A stretch of DNA of 64,000 nucleotides from an uncultured Gilliamella sp. GTDB lineage: Bacteria > Pseudomonadota > Gammaproteobacteria > Enterobacterales > Orbaceae. The translations under genes and the position numbers were made by a program. The notes under the pieces are model-generated. The model was not told the origin of the DNA. It did not search any database and was given only the letters and a program-made list of their open reading frames with translations. Numbering within the stretch: the first letter of the stretch is position 1; every line of letters begins with the position of its first letter. This document shows positions 9,042 through 18,187 of the stretch, in pieces. Location: NCBI GenBank assembly GCA_946482005.1, contig CAMLPV010000007.1:1-64000 (forward strand). Direction: 5' to 3'.

Positions 9042-10211
9042 ATGAGGCGACTCTATTTTTGGTATGATATTAACTTTCATCCAAATAAGATTATTGCCAC
9101 ATCAAAGCAAGATGTAAAAAGACAACTATTATTGCAAGGCCAAATCGCGATTAAAATTCGTGCGGGTAGTGTTATTACCGCGAAAAGTTTTAAGTCTAGC
9201 GAATTAATGATAATTATTAAGCAACTAGCCACTATGTTAAAGGCGGGGTTATCAATTGTTGATAGTTTAAGATTACTTATTGATGATCAACCCAAACCGC
9301 AATGGCAATTTGTATTGAACGATATCAGTCAGCAGATAGCCAAAGGTGAATCGTTATCGGCAGTTTTAAAACAACATCATTGGATATTTCCCGCACTTTA
9401 TTGTGAAATAATCGCCGTTGGTGAATTAACTGGGCAATTGGATCACAGTTTTGAACAGCTAACTTTACATCTTGAAAAAACATTGGAATTGCAAAAACAG
9501 ATTAAAAAAGCCATTCGCTATCCGCTATTTTTATTGATTGTTTCAATGATGGTGATTATGGTGATGTTGTTTATTGTATTGCCAAAATTTGCCGACATTT
9601 ATCAAAGCTTTGATGCTCAATTACCTTATTTTACACAACTGATTATTGATTTTGCTAACGACGCTCAACGAGGTGGCTTGATTGTATTATTAGTTGTTGC
9701 ACTTAGTTACTTTTTATACCAACGTTTTTTTAAAATACGTTATAAGCTAACTATTGATCGACAAAAATTAACGTTGCCATTGATTGGCCAAGTTATTCAG
9801 TCACAGAACTTAATGCAGATTTTCCATACATTAGCGATTACTCAGCAAGCAGGGATTCCATTACTAACCGGACTAACCGCTTCAGCAAATAGTATAGACA
9901 ATCGTTACTATCAAGAAATTATTAGTAAAATTATTCATGGTATTGAGCAAGGTAATGCGTTTAGTCAGATGTTATCGTCCTATTTTCCTAAACTTTGTGT
10001 ACAACTGATCCATGTGGGTGAGGAGTCAGGGGCGTTAGATGTCATGCTTAAAAATTTATTTATTTACTATCAACAACAAAATCAAACTTTAACCGATAAT
10101 TTAGTAAAAGCATTTGAGCCATTATTGATGTTATTTTTGGCTTTGATCATTGGCAGTTTAGTGATTGCGATGTACTTACCAATATTTCAAATGGCGGATG
10201 TGATCCATTAA
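9042..10211 (+). CDS. pilC: Type IV pilus inner-membrane platform protein PilC/HofC
   Basis: 389-residue GspF-family platform protein. It has two repeated cytoplasmic domains (about residues 50-165 and 255-370), each with the pattern QLATMLKAGLSIVDSL or HTLAITQQAGIPLLTGL, and three membrane helices (about 162-184, 208-225 and 357-380). It holds the pilus base together with PilB. It starts 11 bases after pilB, with a good ribosome site (AAGGAGAT) upstream, and its stop overlaps the pilD start by one base. Confidence 0.93.
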   Translation: MRRLYFWYDINFHPNKIIATSKQDVKRQLLLQGQIAIKIRAGSVITAKSFKSSELMIIIKQLATMLKAGLSIVDSLRLLIDDQPKPQWQFVLNDISQQIAKGESLSAVLKQHHWIFPALYCEIIAVGELTGQLDHSFEQLTLHLEKTLELQKQIKKAIRYPLFLLIVSMMVIMVMLFIVLPKFADIYQSFDAQLPYFTQLIIDFANDAQRGGLIVLLVVALSYFLYQRFFKIRYKLTIDRQKLTLPLIGQVIQSQNLMQIFHTLAITQQAGIPLLTGLTASANSIDNRYYQEIISKIIHGIEQGNAFSQMLSSYFPKLCVQLIHVGEESGALDVMLKNLFIYYQQQNQTLTDNLVKAFEPLLMLFLALIIGSLVIAMYLPIFQMADVIH

Positions 10212-10945
10212 TGGCGGTGGTAGTTTTTTGTATTGGGTTGATGGTTGGTAGTTTTTTGCCAGTTGCTTATTCGCGTTACTCGCCTTCGCAATCACTTTTT
10301 ACTTATTTGGTAGCTATTTCAGTTCCTCGTTCTTCTTGTCCAAATTGTCATCAGCCACTTTCTGCTGGTCAGTTAATTCCGCTGGTTTCATGGCTGATGT
10401 TGCGAGGACGTTGTTATTTTTGTCAGCATAAAATCGCTTTTTATTATCCATTTACGGAAGTGACAATAGCAGGGTTATTTTTATTAATCTATTTGGATAA
10501 AGGACTAAATTTTCAAAGTGGTTTATTGATGTTTCTTATTGCATGGTTTTGGGTTTTAGCTTTGATTGATTTTCGCCATTTTTTACTGCCTGATTTCTTT
10601 ACTCAACCATTAATGTGGGGGGGAGTGATGCTGGCTTATCTTAATCTGAGCTCGTTAACCATTGCCGATACCTTAGTGGGAATTTTTTATGGTTACTGGA
10701 TGCTTAAATTGCCGGCTATCGGTTATTTCTGCTTGACTAAAAGAGTCGGTTTAGGTGGCGGTGATATCAAACTAGCTGCGGCTTTGGGGGCTTGGTTACC
10801 TTACCAATCTATGCCGATATTATTAATTATGGCATCATTATTAGGCATCCTCTATTTTATTTTGACAAAATGCAAAACGCCAAAGCATATCGCTTTTGGT
10901 CCTTTTTTATTATTATCTGGTTATTTAATCATCTACCAAATCTAG
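10211..10945 (+). CDS. pilD: Prepilin peptidase / N-methyltransferase
   Basis: Membrane aspartyl protease that cuts and methylates the prepilin encoded upstream. It has two zinc CxxC pairs (CPNC, CYFC) in the N-terminal cytoplasmic loop. The catalytic aspartates are expected in ALIDFRHFLLPD and GGGDIKLAAALGAW. Hydrophobic segments run through the rest. The length of 244 residues is on the short side but complete. It overlaps pilC by one base (TAATG), so translation is coupled. A weak stem (11021-11028 with 11049-11056) plus five T's may end the operon. Confidence 0.93.
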   Translation: MAVVVFCIGLMVGSFLPVAYSRYSPSQSLFTYLVAISVPRSSCPNCHQPLSAGQLIPLVSWLMLRGRCYFCQHKIAFYYPFTEVTIAGLFLLIYLDKGLNFQSGLLMFLIAWFWVLALIDFRHFLLPDFFTQPLMWGGVMLAYLNLSSLTIADTLVGIFYGYWMLKLPAIGYFCLTKRVGLGGGDIKLAAALGAWLPYQSMPILLIMASLLGILYFILTKCKTPKHIAFGPFLLLSGYLIIYQI

Positions 10946-11131
10946 ACTATAGTTTTAACTGATTGAGATTTAGATCTTTATTCCTCTCATTGCTGATGAA
11001 TTTACCTTATTATTTGGCTTATAACTAAAAAGGATAACGTTAGGATAATTAGTTATTTTTATTTGCTTACAATTAAGATTATAGTGCTAATAAAATCTTT
11101 TAGATTTATGGCTAAATGTAAGGAATAATCA

Positions 11132-12298
11132 ATGACTAGTACTACCGTGAAAAACATTGCTGCATTAAAAGATGAGATGATTGCATGGCGTCATCATATT
11201 CATGCTTACCCAGAAACCGCTTTTGAAGAAAAACAGACTACCCAATTTATTATTGAAAAGTTAAAATCGTTTGGCATCACCGAACTATATACCAATTTTG
11301 CGCCAACAGGGGTGGTGGCAGTGATTCATGGTAAAAGTAAAGGTCGCACGATTGGTCTGCGAGCGGATATTGATGCATTGGATATATTTGAAGAAAATAA
11401 AATCGATTACTGTTCAAAAATATCCGGCAAAATGCATGCCTGCGGACATGATGGTCATACTGCTACATTATTAGGTACGGCAAAATATTTAAGTGCCAAT
11501 CGTGATTTTTCGGGCACAGTGGTAGTGATTTTTCAACCCGCTGAAGAGAACGAAGGCGGTGGTCGAGTGATGGTGGAAAACGGTTTATTTGACAAATTTC
11601 CGATCGAAGCCGTTTACGGTATGCATAATCAACCTAATTTAGAATTGAACCATTTTGCGATTAATCATGGTCCAGTGATGGCTTCTTATGATGTGTTTGA
11701 AATCAAAATCACCGGTATTGGTTCCCACGCGGCTGCACCGCATTTAGGTAAAGATACCATTTTAACTGCTACCCATATTGTTAATAATTTGCAAACCATT
11801 GTCAGCCGCAATTTAAATCCAACAGATTCGTTAGTTATTAGTGTGACACAAATTCATAGTGGGGATACCTGGAATGTGTTACCTCAACACGCGATTATCC
11901 GTGGCACAGTTAGGGCGTTAAGTGTCGAAGATCAAAATTTGGCAGAAGAACGAATCAAACATATTTCAACAGCAACGGCTTTAACATTTTGTACCAAAGC
12001 GGAAGTTGATTATCAACGTCGTTATCCGGCAACCATCAATCACCCTAAACAAGCCGATATTGCGATAAAAGTTGCACAAAAACTTGTGGGTAACGATAAG
12101 ATTATTATTGATCCACCGCCAACAATGGGTTCAGAAGATTTTGCCTTTATGCTACAAAAATTACCGGGAGTTTATATTAAAATTGGTGCAGGGGAAGGCG
12201 CCAACCTGCATAATCCATCATATAATTTTAATGACGAGATCCTTACGATAGGTGCTCAATATTTTGTTGAAATCGTTGCTCAAGAATTAGGAAGTTAA
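11132..12298 (+). CDS. M20 family metallo-amidohydrolase (N-acyl amino acid / hippurate hydrolase type)
   Basis: 388-residue M20D enzyme that removes acyl groups from amino acids such as hippurate or N-acetyl substrates. Metal ligands are visible in MHACGHDGH (Cys104, His106), the PAEENEGGG block, GMHNQPN, and a late His in NLHNPSYNF. GLRADIDALDI is the usual strand before the active site. It is preceded by a fair ribosome site (TAAGGA). It stands alone and ends at a two-way terminator shared with ygfZ. The substrate cannot be told from sequence. Relatives include HipO and indole-acetyl-amino-acid hydrolases. Confidence 0.88.
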   Translation: MTSTTVKNIAALKDEMIAWRHHIHAYPETAFEEKQTTQFIIEKLKSFGITELYTNFAPTGVVAVIHGKSKGRTIGLRADIDALDIFEENKIDYCSKISGKMHACGHDGHTATLLGTAKYLSANRDFSGTVVVIFQPAEENEGGGRVMVENGLFDKFPIEAVYGMHNQPNLELNHFAINHGPVMASYDVFEIKITGIGSHAAAPHLGKDTILTATHIVNNLQTIVSRNLNPTDSLVISVTQIHSGDTWNVLPQHAIIRGTVRALSVEDQNLAEERIKHISTATALTFCTKAEVDYQRRYPATINHPKQADIAIKVAQKLVGNDKIIIDPPPTMGSEDFAFMLQKLPGVYIKIGAGEGANLHNPSYNFNDEILTIGAQYFVEIVAQELGS

Positions 12299-12311
12299 AA
12301 GATTAAGCTAT

Positions 12312-12344
12312 AAAAAAACAGGAATAATTATAAAATTATTCCTG
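12312..12344. terminator. Terminator between amidohydrolase and ygfZ
   Basis: Perfect 10-bp stem (12319-12328 with 12335-12344) with an A-run on its left side. It serves best as the terminator of minus-strand ygfZ and may also stop the plus-strand gene. Confidence 0.75.
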
Positions 12345-12377
12345 CTTAATAAACAAATATTACTGAATAATTTCTAA

Positions 12378-13253
12378 TTAAAAATTTAATAAGCTGTCCG
12401 GTTGACCTTTGACTCTAAAGCTCGTTTCACCATCAATGCCATTCGCTAACACTACTTGAACATAAACTTCATCAGTTTGACTTAATTCTAATGCAGCGGT
12501 AACCTGACCACCTTCACGCCAATTGCCTTCTAATTCATATTCAAGCTTATCACCGATAATTGGTAAAACCTTACTGTGACCTTTTAACAGGTACAATCCG
12601 CGATTATTGGCACCACGAAATTGCGCTCTGGCAACCATCTCTTGCCCACAATAACAACCTTTATCAAAACTGATCGCTTTGAAATGTTGTAAATTACAAG
12701 CTTGTGGAAGCAAGCTATCGATATTAGGTGCATCGATAATAGCGTGACCAGCTTCTAATTCAAGTTTTAACCAATGCTCAGCAGGTAGTAAGTCATTTGG
12801 CAATGGCTCAGATGATACTTTTATTATTCTTAGTTTAGGAGCTGTGAGTTTGATATAAGTCACATCATCAATAGTTATACAATTTTGATCCCCGAGAGCC
12901 GAAATTACTACTGGATCAATTGCATCTTCTTCTAAACCAATTATATTTAAATCTTGAACGGGTTCTATTGTTACTTTAGAAAACACAGCGGGTTTTTTCA
13001 ATTCAGTTATTTGTTTTTCGGCAACACTTTTACGTAATATATAAAAAATATCTTCCCCGCGTTGAAATAATATAAAATTACTCCACATACGTCCTTTTGC
13101 ATCACAATGAGCGGCAAATGATGCTGAGTTTTCATTAATACGATTAAGATCAGCAGTTACTTGTCCCTGTAAAAATTTACGATTATCCTCACCTGAAACT
13201 TTGACTAATTGCCAATCAGATAGGGAAGTTGGTTTACAATAAGAATTGGCCAT
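12378..13253 (-). CDS. ygfZ: Folate-binding protein YgfZ (Fe-S cluster maintenance)
   Basis: Aminomethyltransferase-like protein that binds tetrahydrofolate and supports iron-sulfur enzymes such as MiaB. The signature KGCYCGQEMVARAQFRG is intact, and AAHCDAKGRMWSN and VFSKVTI also match the E. coli protein. The longest frame starts at a GTG (13262), but AAGGTG at 13260-13265 (complement) is a proper ribosome site for the ATG at 13253, which gives 291 residues. It is somewhat shorter than E. coli YgfZ (326). Single-gene unit. Confidence 0.92.
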   Translation of the reverse strand: MANSYCKPTSLSDWQLVKVSGEDNRKFLQGQVTADLNRINENSASFAAHCDAKGRMWSNFILFQRGEDIFYILRKSVAEKQITELKKPAVFSKVTIEPVQDLNIIGLEEDAIDPVVISALGDQNCITIDDVTYIKLTAPKLRIIKVSSEPLPNDLLPAEHWLKLELEAGHAIIDAPNIDSLLPQACNLQHFKAISFDKGCYCGQEMVARAQFRGANNRGLYLLKGHSKVLPIIGDKLEYELEGNWREGGQVTAALELSQTDEVYVQVVLANGIDGETSFRVKGQPDSLLNF

Positions 13254-13572
13254 CAAAAACACCTTTTTTTAAAATAAGGTACTCTAATATTACATGAATA
13301 CCATCGATAAGCTATAAAAGAGCGTAAAATATAAGTGATAAAACTTTTAATAATTCAAAATTAATCAATTAACTCACCAATTAACTTATCATTATTATTT
13401 CATTAAAATAGATAAAATGAAGTTTTACAAGTTATTTCTTGTAAAAAAAGAGTATTAGCTAGCAAAACTGCATAAAATAAAAGTTAGATTGTTGACTTTA
13501 TTGATTTTCTCTATGAGTTCATGCAAAATGGAACTAAAAATGACAAATTAGTTATAAATGGAGGCAACAACC

Positions 13573-15291
13573 ATGGCAAAACTGTCAGGCGCAGAAATGG
13601 TCATTCAATCCTTGATTGACCAAGGAGTTAAGCAAATTTTTGGTTACCCAGGAGGCAGTGTTCTTGATATTTATGATGCAATGCATACTTTAGGTGGGAT
13701 TGAGCATATTTTGGTGCGTCATGAACAAGCTGCCGTGCATATGGCTGATGGTTATGCTCGATCAACAGGTGATGTCGGCGTAGTTTTAGTCACCTCCGGC
13801 CCGGGAGCGACTAATACTATTACGGGTATTGCCACCGCCTATATGGATTCAGTACCGCTAGTTATTTTGTCTGGTCAAGTTGCCAGTAATCTAATCGGTA
13901 ATGATGCTTTCCAAGAATGTGATATGGTTGGTATTTCTCGCCCAATTGTTAAACATAGCTTTCTAATTAAAGATAGTAAAGATATTCCTGAAACAATAAA
14001 AAAAGCATTTTATATAGCCTCAACAGGCAGACCAGGACCTGTCGTAATTGATTTGCCAAAAGATATCGTTAATCCGGCCAATAAATATAACTATAATTAT
14101 CCAAAATCCGTAACAATGCGATCTTACAACCCGACTATTCACGGGCATAAAGGGCAAATCAAAAAAGCATTGACTACATTGTTGTCGGCTAAAAAACCGG
14201 TTCTCTATATTGGTGGCGGGGTAATTAGTGCCAATGCCAGTCAGGCAGTTAAATCTTTAGCGGATAAATTAAATTTGCCAGTTACAACAACCTTAATGGG
14301 AATCAGCGCCTTTCCTGGAACCAATAAAAAGTATTTAGGTATGATTGGTATGCATGGTGTCTATGAAGCCAATATGACCATGCATAATGCCGACGTGATT
14401 TTTGCCGTCGGTGCTCGCTTTGATGATAGAACCACTAATAATGTGGAAAAATATTGCCCTAAGGCCAAAATTATTCATATTGATATCGATCCAACCTCAA
14501 TTTCGAAAACGGTATCAGCCGCTATTCCGGTAGTGGGCGATGCGAAAAAAGTACTTGAAACTATGTTATCGCAACTTGATGAACTTAATGTTGATCGTGA
14601 TTTAGATGCGATAATCGATTGGTGGAAACAGATCGACCATTGGCGTGCGCGTAAATGTTTAGCATATAGTCATGAAGGCAAAAGTATTAAACCACAAGAA
14701 GCGATTGAAGTTTTATATAAGCTGACCAAAGGTGATGCTTATATTGCTACTGATGTTGGTCAACATCAAATGTTTACTGCGCTCTATTATCCCTTTGACA
14801 AACCTCGTCACTTTATTACCTCTGGCGGTCTGGGTACGATGGGCTTTGGCTTACCTGCAGCTTTGGGCGTTAAGCTTGCGTTTCCTAAAAAGCATGTAGT
14901 ATGTGTGACCGGTGATGGTAGTATTCAAATGAATATTCAAGAGCTTTCAACGGCCTTGCAATATGGCTTACCGGTGATTGTTTTAAATCTTAACAACCGA
15001 TTTTTAGGTATGGTTAAACAGTGGCAAGATATGATTTATGCCGGCCGTCATTCGTCATCTTATATGGAGTCATTACCTGATTTTGCTAAAATTGCCGAAG
15101 CATATGGTCATGTAGGCATGAGGATTGATAAGCGTGAAGATCTTGAACCAAAACTTAAAGAAGCTCTTTCAATAAAAAATCGTTTAGTTTTTATTGATGT
15201 CATGACCGATGCTACCGAACATGTATATCCAATGCAAATTCGTGGCGGAGCAATGAATGAAATGTGGTTAAGTAAAACGGAGAGAACCTAA
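13573..15291 (+). CDS. ilvI: Acetolactate synthase III large subunit
   Basis: ThDP- and FAD-dependent first common enzyme of valine, leucine and isoleucine synthesis. [12 protein letters not shown], the catalytic glutamate in VRHEQAAVH, the FQECDMVG block and the ThDP motif GDGSIQMN are intact, and the whole sequence tracks E. coli IlvI. The open frame begins at 13558, but GGAGG at 13560-13564 points to the ATG at 13573, and MAKLSGAEM then lines up with E. coli MEMLSGAEM. That gives 572 residues. It overlaps ilvH by one base. The 295-bp AT-rich region upstream is a plausible Lrp-type control region, but no defined site was found. Confidence 0.97.
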   Translation: MAKLSGAEMVIQSLIDQGVKQIFGYPGGSVLDIYDAMHTLGGIEHILVRHEQAAVHMADGYARSTGDVGVVLVTSGPGATNTITGIATAYMDSVPLVILSGQVASNLIGNDAFQECDMVGISRPIVKHSFLIKDSKDIPETIKKAFYIASTGRPGPVVIDLPKDIVNPANKYNYNYPKSVTMRSYNPTIHGHKGQIKKALTTLLSAKKPVLYIGGGVISANASQAVKSLADKLNLPVTTTLMGISAFPGTNKKYLGMIGMHGVYEANMTMHNADVIFAVGARFDDRTTNNVEKYCPKAKIIHIDIDPTSISKTVSAAIPVVGDAKKVLETMLSQLDELNVDRDLDAIIDWWKQIDHWRARKCLAYSHEGKSIKPQEAIEVLYKLTKGDAYIATDVGQHQMFTALYYPFDKPRHFITSGGLGTMGFGLPAALGVKLAFPKKHVVCVTGDGSIQMNIQELSTALQYGLPVIVLNLNNRFLGMVKQWQDMIYAGRHSSSYMESLPDFAKIAEAYGHVGMRIDKREDLEPKLKEALSIKNRLVFIDVMTDATEHVYPMQIRGGAMNEMWLSKTERT

Positions 15292-15785
15292 TGCGTTATA
15301 TATTATCAATTTTAACTGAAAACGAACCAGGCGCATTGTCACGAATTATTGGTTTATTTTCACAACGTGGGTTTAATATCGAATCCATTACTACCGCACA
15401 AACCGAAGATCCAACCATGAGTCGCATGACGATTCAAACTTCAGGTGATGAACATGTTTTAGAACAGATCCAAAAACAGTTACATAAACTAGTTAATGTT
15501 TATCGCGTTAACGATTTAACCGAAGGTCCACATGTTGAGCGTGAGATTATGTTAGTCAGAGTTGCTGCTAAAACAGCTGATGCCCGAGATGAAGTTAAAC
15601 GTTGTGCCGATATTTTTAGAGGTTCGATTGTTGATGTGACAGCAACTCATTATATTGTTCAAATGTCAGGTACCAGTGAAAAATTAGAGTCATTCTTATC
15701 TTCAATTCGTGAAACTTGCAATATAGTAGAAATTGTCCGTTCAGGGATCATCGGTTTATCTCGCAGCGAAAAAACGGTTAAATAA
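15291..15785 (+). CDS. ilvH: Acetolactate synthase III small (regulatory) subunit
   Basis: 164-residue partner of IlvI that confers activation and valine feedback. The N-terminal ACT domain begins with RYILSILTENEPGALSRI and is followed by GLFSQRGFNIESIT. The C-terminal domain has EREIMLVRV. The length equals that of E. coli IlvH. It is translationally coupled to ilvI by TAATG and ends at a strong terminator. Confidence 0.97.
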   Translation: MRYILSILTENEPGALSRIIGLFSQRGFNIESITTAQTEDPTMSRMTIQTSGDEHVLEQIQKQLHKLVNVYRVNDLTEGPHVEREIMLVRVAAKTADARDEVKRCADIFRGSIVDVTATHYIVQMSGTSEKLESFLSSIRETCNIVEIVRSGIIGLSRSEKTVK

Positions 15786-15804
15786 GTAATCTTCTAAATA
15801 AAAC

Positions 15805-15829
15805 AAAAGGCGCATTAAGCGCCTTTTTT
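15805..15829 (+). terminator. Intrinsic terminator after ilvIH
   Basis: Stem AAAAGGCGC / GCGCCTTTT with a 5-base loop (15814-15818) and a T-run. Classical strong terminator. Confidence 0.93.
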
Positions 15830-15943
15830 ATAAATCTATAATAACATTAAATAAATTTTGAAAAAATATTGGATAAATATCAAACAAATGATATAGTTGT
15901 CCGTTTTTTAACATTCGCGCGCGGTAATATAGGGAAATAAAGA

Positions 15944-18112
15944 ATGTTGGATGCATTATTTTGGAGTGTGATGATATTTAATATCTTCTCCGGTGTAATT
16001 GTGTTTGCCTTTATACTCATTTTCATTTTTGGTTACTTTTCTGTTAGACATGATCGCAAAAATCGTAATAAAAATAAGAAAAAAATAAAAGATTTTATTG
16101 CAAATCGTGAGTCATATAGAGATTTAACTAATGAAGAATTAAAACTATTAGAACCTTTCACCAGCCATAAAATATCTGTTCGACCTTATAAACTCCAACC
16201 ATTAATTGATTGCAAAGTATCGGTAATAAAAGGAGCTTGTATTCGAAGAAAAGTAATCACCGAAGACAACAAAAGGTGTTATTACTATGAAATCGATAAT
16301 ATTGATCTTTTCTTTCCGTATGATTTAGATATGTATCTTTCAAATTATAATGTTGTTGAAGTCGTTTTTACGGAGACATATGCATATGTAGTTAATGTCA
16401 ACAATTATGGTATTCAGTTTGCTTTCGACAATTATGATCCTAATAGAATAAGAACAAGTGATGTTCCAAGATCAGAGTCAGCTCCTAACAATGCCGATTT
16501 CGCTTCAGTAAATAATAACGTAGTTGTTTTTGAAACTTTGTCTACACGTGAAGAAACACCATTGGAAATAAAATCTCGCAATCTAAGCAACTATGGCATA
16601 TTAAATTCATTTTGTTTATTATTTGCAACTATTCTCTTCATTCGTGAATGGTTAGCTGAAAATGACCAAATATTATCTACGCTGATCAAAGTGATAATAT
16701 GTTTTGTTGTAGCTGCATTTTTTGCTTTGCATAAATCTAAGCTAAAATCAAAACCACAACAAGTGAAAACCATTAAGGTTAATAACTTCAATAAAAATTC
16801 TAAATCTCACACCTTAATTGTCGATCCTAAAACGAATATACGTTATCCAAAGTATTGGTCACGGTTTATACCTGAAGTATCAAAAACAACCACCGAAATG
16901 GACATAAGAGGTAATCTTAAAACATTATTGCGTTGTGGAAATATTTTATCAATTCATCGAGAAATACAACAATTCGGACCACCAAAATTTATTTTTCGCA
17001 ATAACGTGTTATTTTTTATAGGGTTAATGCTGACAATCGTCTTCTATATTTTTTCTAATCCAATTAACAATAGTTTTTTAGCTTATCGATATTACAGCCA
17101 TCAATTACAAAATTGGCAAATCAATGATTTAACCAGCTTGTATAATAGTGATATTAAGCGAGGTGATCTTATTAACATTTCTGTCAACGGTATTTCATGT
17201 GATATTAAAGAGAGAAATAAAAATATTGACACTAAATGTCATCACTTGGCTATCAAGGATAAACCACTGGAAAATGAGGATAATCAACTTATACTTTTGT
17301 TTAATACTATAAACAAAGTATTTGATGAAAAATTCATTGAAGCAGTGGTAGATCCAAATACGCTCCGAATGTTAGTTTATAAAAATGAATCTTATTTAAA
17401 TTTGAAAAATATGGGACAGATGGTTATTGATATAGATAAAATTTGTAACATCCTTGAAATTGAATGTGAATCGGTTAAATATAAATTAATTCAATTATAT
17501 ACTAATAAAGGAAGTTATGATGAAACAGAATGGACTAAATTAGTAACTGAAGCTGAACTTAATCCAAATTTTTCAAAATCAATAGAAACATCAAAAATTG
17601 AAGAACTTATCCCTTATATTGATAATATTAGAAAAGATATTTTATATGAATTGAAAAATATTGTTTATAATCATCAATTTAATGGGGCAGGGGTTGAAAT
17701 TGTATTAATAGAAAATAGTTATATTAAATTAGCTAAATCAAATAGTATTAAAAATGCATCTTCTAAGGAAAATTTGCAATTATTATTAGATTATTACTAT
17801 AAAATTTTAACTGATGAAGCTGATGAGAGTGATGCAATTAATTTGATTGGACTAGTGGGTGATATTAGCTATCGCGAAGATGGTAGCATTTCACAACTTA
17901 AGCTTAATGTTAAAGATTATTATAAAGTCGATTCAGAAAAACTATTTTCATTAACGTCGCCAGTCATTATTGATACTCTTATGTTCATTATTATGGCAGC
18001 AGTAGCATTAATTAATGGGGTCACACTACTTTATAAAATTATATTTAATCAACGTCGTATTAAACTAATCACCAAATATTATTCGGATAGAGTAGTACAT
18101 TACTATGGCTAG
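15944..18112 (+). CDS. IgaA-family Rcs phosphorelay repressor, paralogue 1
   Basis: 722-residue inner-membrane protein with the full IgaA (YrfF/MucM/UmoB) layout. TM1 is at about 5-31, then a cytoplasmic domain (RDLTNEELKLLEPF, YYYEIDNIDLFFP), TM pair at about 217-237 and 244-262, a second cytoplasmic domain (YPKYWSRFIPE, LSIHREIQQFGPP), TM4 at about 355-371, a periplasmic domain and a last TM near 680-700. The four periplasmic cysteines (419, 432, 501, 508) fall close to those I recall for enterobacterial IgaA. In enterics IgaA holds RcsD/RcsC off and is essential when Rcs is active. First of three tandem paralogues. It is recognised by motif alignment from memory, so the family call is strong but its role here is inferred. 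Confidence 0.85.
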   Translation: MLDALFWSVMIFNIFSGVIVFAFILIFIFGYFSVRHDRKNRNKNKKKIKDFIANRESYRDLTNEELKLLEPFTSHKISVRPYKLQPLIDCKVSVIKGACIRRKVITEDNKRCYYYEIDNIDLFFPYDLDMYLSNYNVVEVVFTETYAYVVNVNNYGIQFAFDNYDPNRIRTSDVPRSESAPNNADFASVNNNVVVFETLSTREETPLEIKSRNLSNYGILNSFCLLFATILFIREWLAENDQILSTLIKVIICFVVAAFFALHKSKLKSKPQQVKTIKVNNFNKNSKSHTLIVDPKTNIRYPKYWSRFIPEVSKTTTEMDIRGNLKTLLRCGNILSIHREIQQFGPPKFIFRNNVLFFIGLMLTIVFYIFSNPINNSFLAYRYYSHQLQNWQINDLTSLYNSDIKRGDLINISVNGISCDIKERNKNIDTKCHHLAIKDKPLENEDNQLILLFNTINKVFDEKFIEAVVDPNTLRMLVYKNESYLNLKNMGQMVIDIDKICNILEIECESVKYKLIQLYTNKGSYDETEWTKLVTEAELNPNFSKSIETSKIEELIPYIDNIRKDILYELKNIVYNHQFNGAGVEIVLIENSYIKLAKSNSIKNASSKENLQLLLDYYYKILTDEADESDAINLIGLVGDISYREDGSISQLKLNVKDYYKVDSEKLFSLTSPVIIDTLMFIIMAAVALINGVTLLYKIIFNQRRIKLITKYYSDRVVHYYG

Positions 18113-18187
18113 GTATTAATAACAATAGGATTAAATTGTCATTTTTTATTATAAAAATAACAAACAGTTTAAGATTAAGGAATAACA

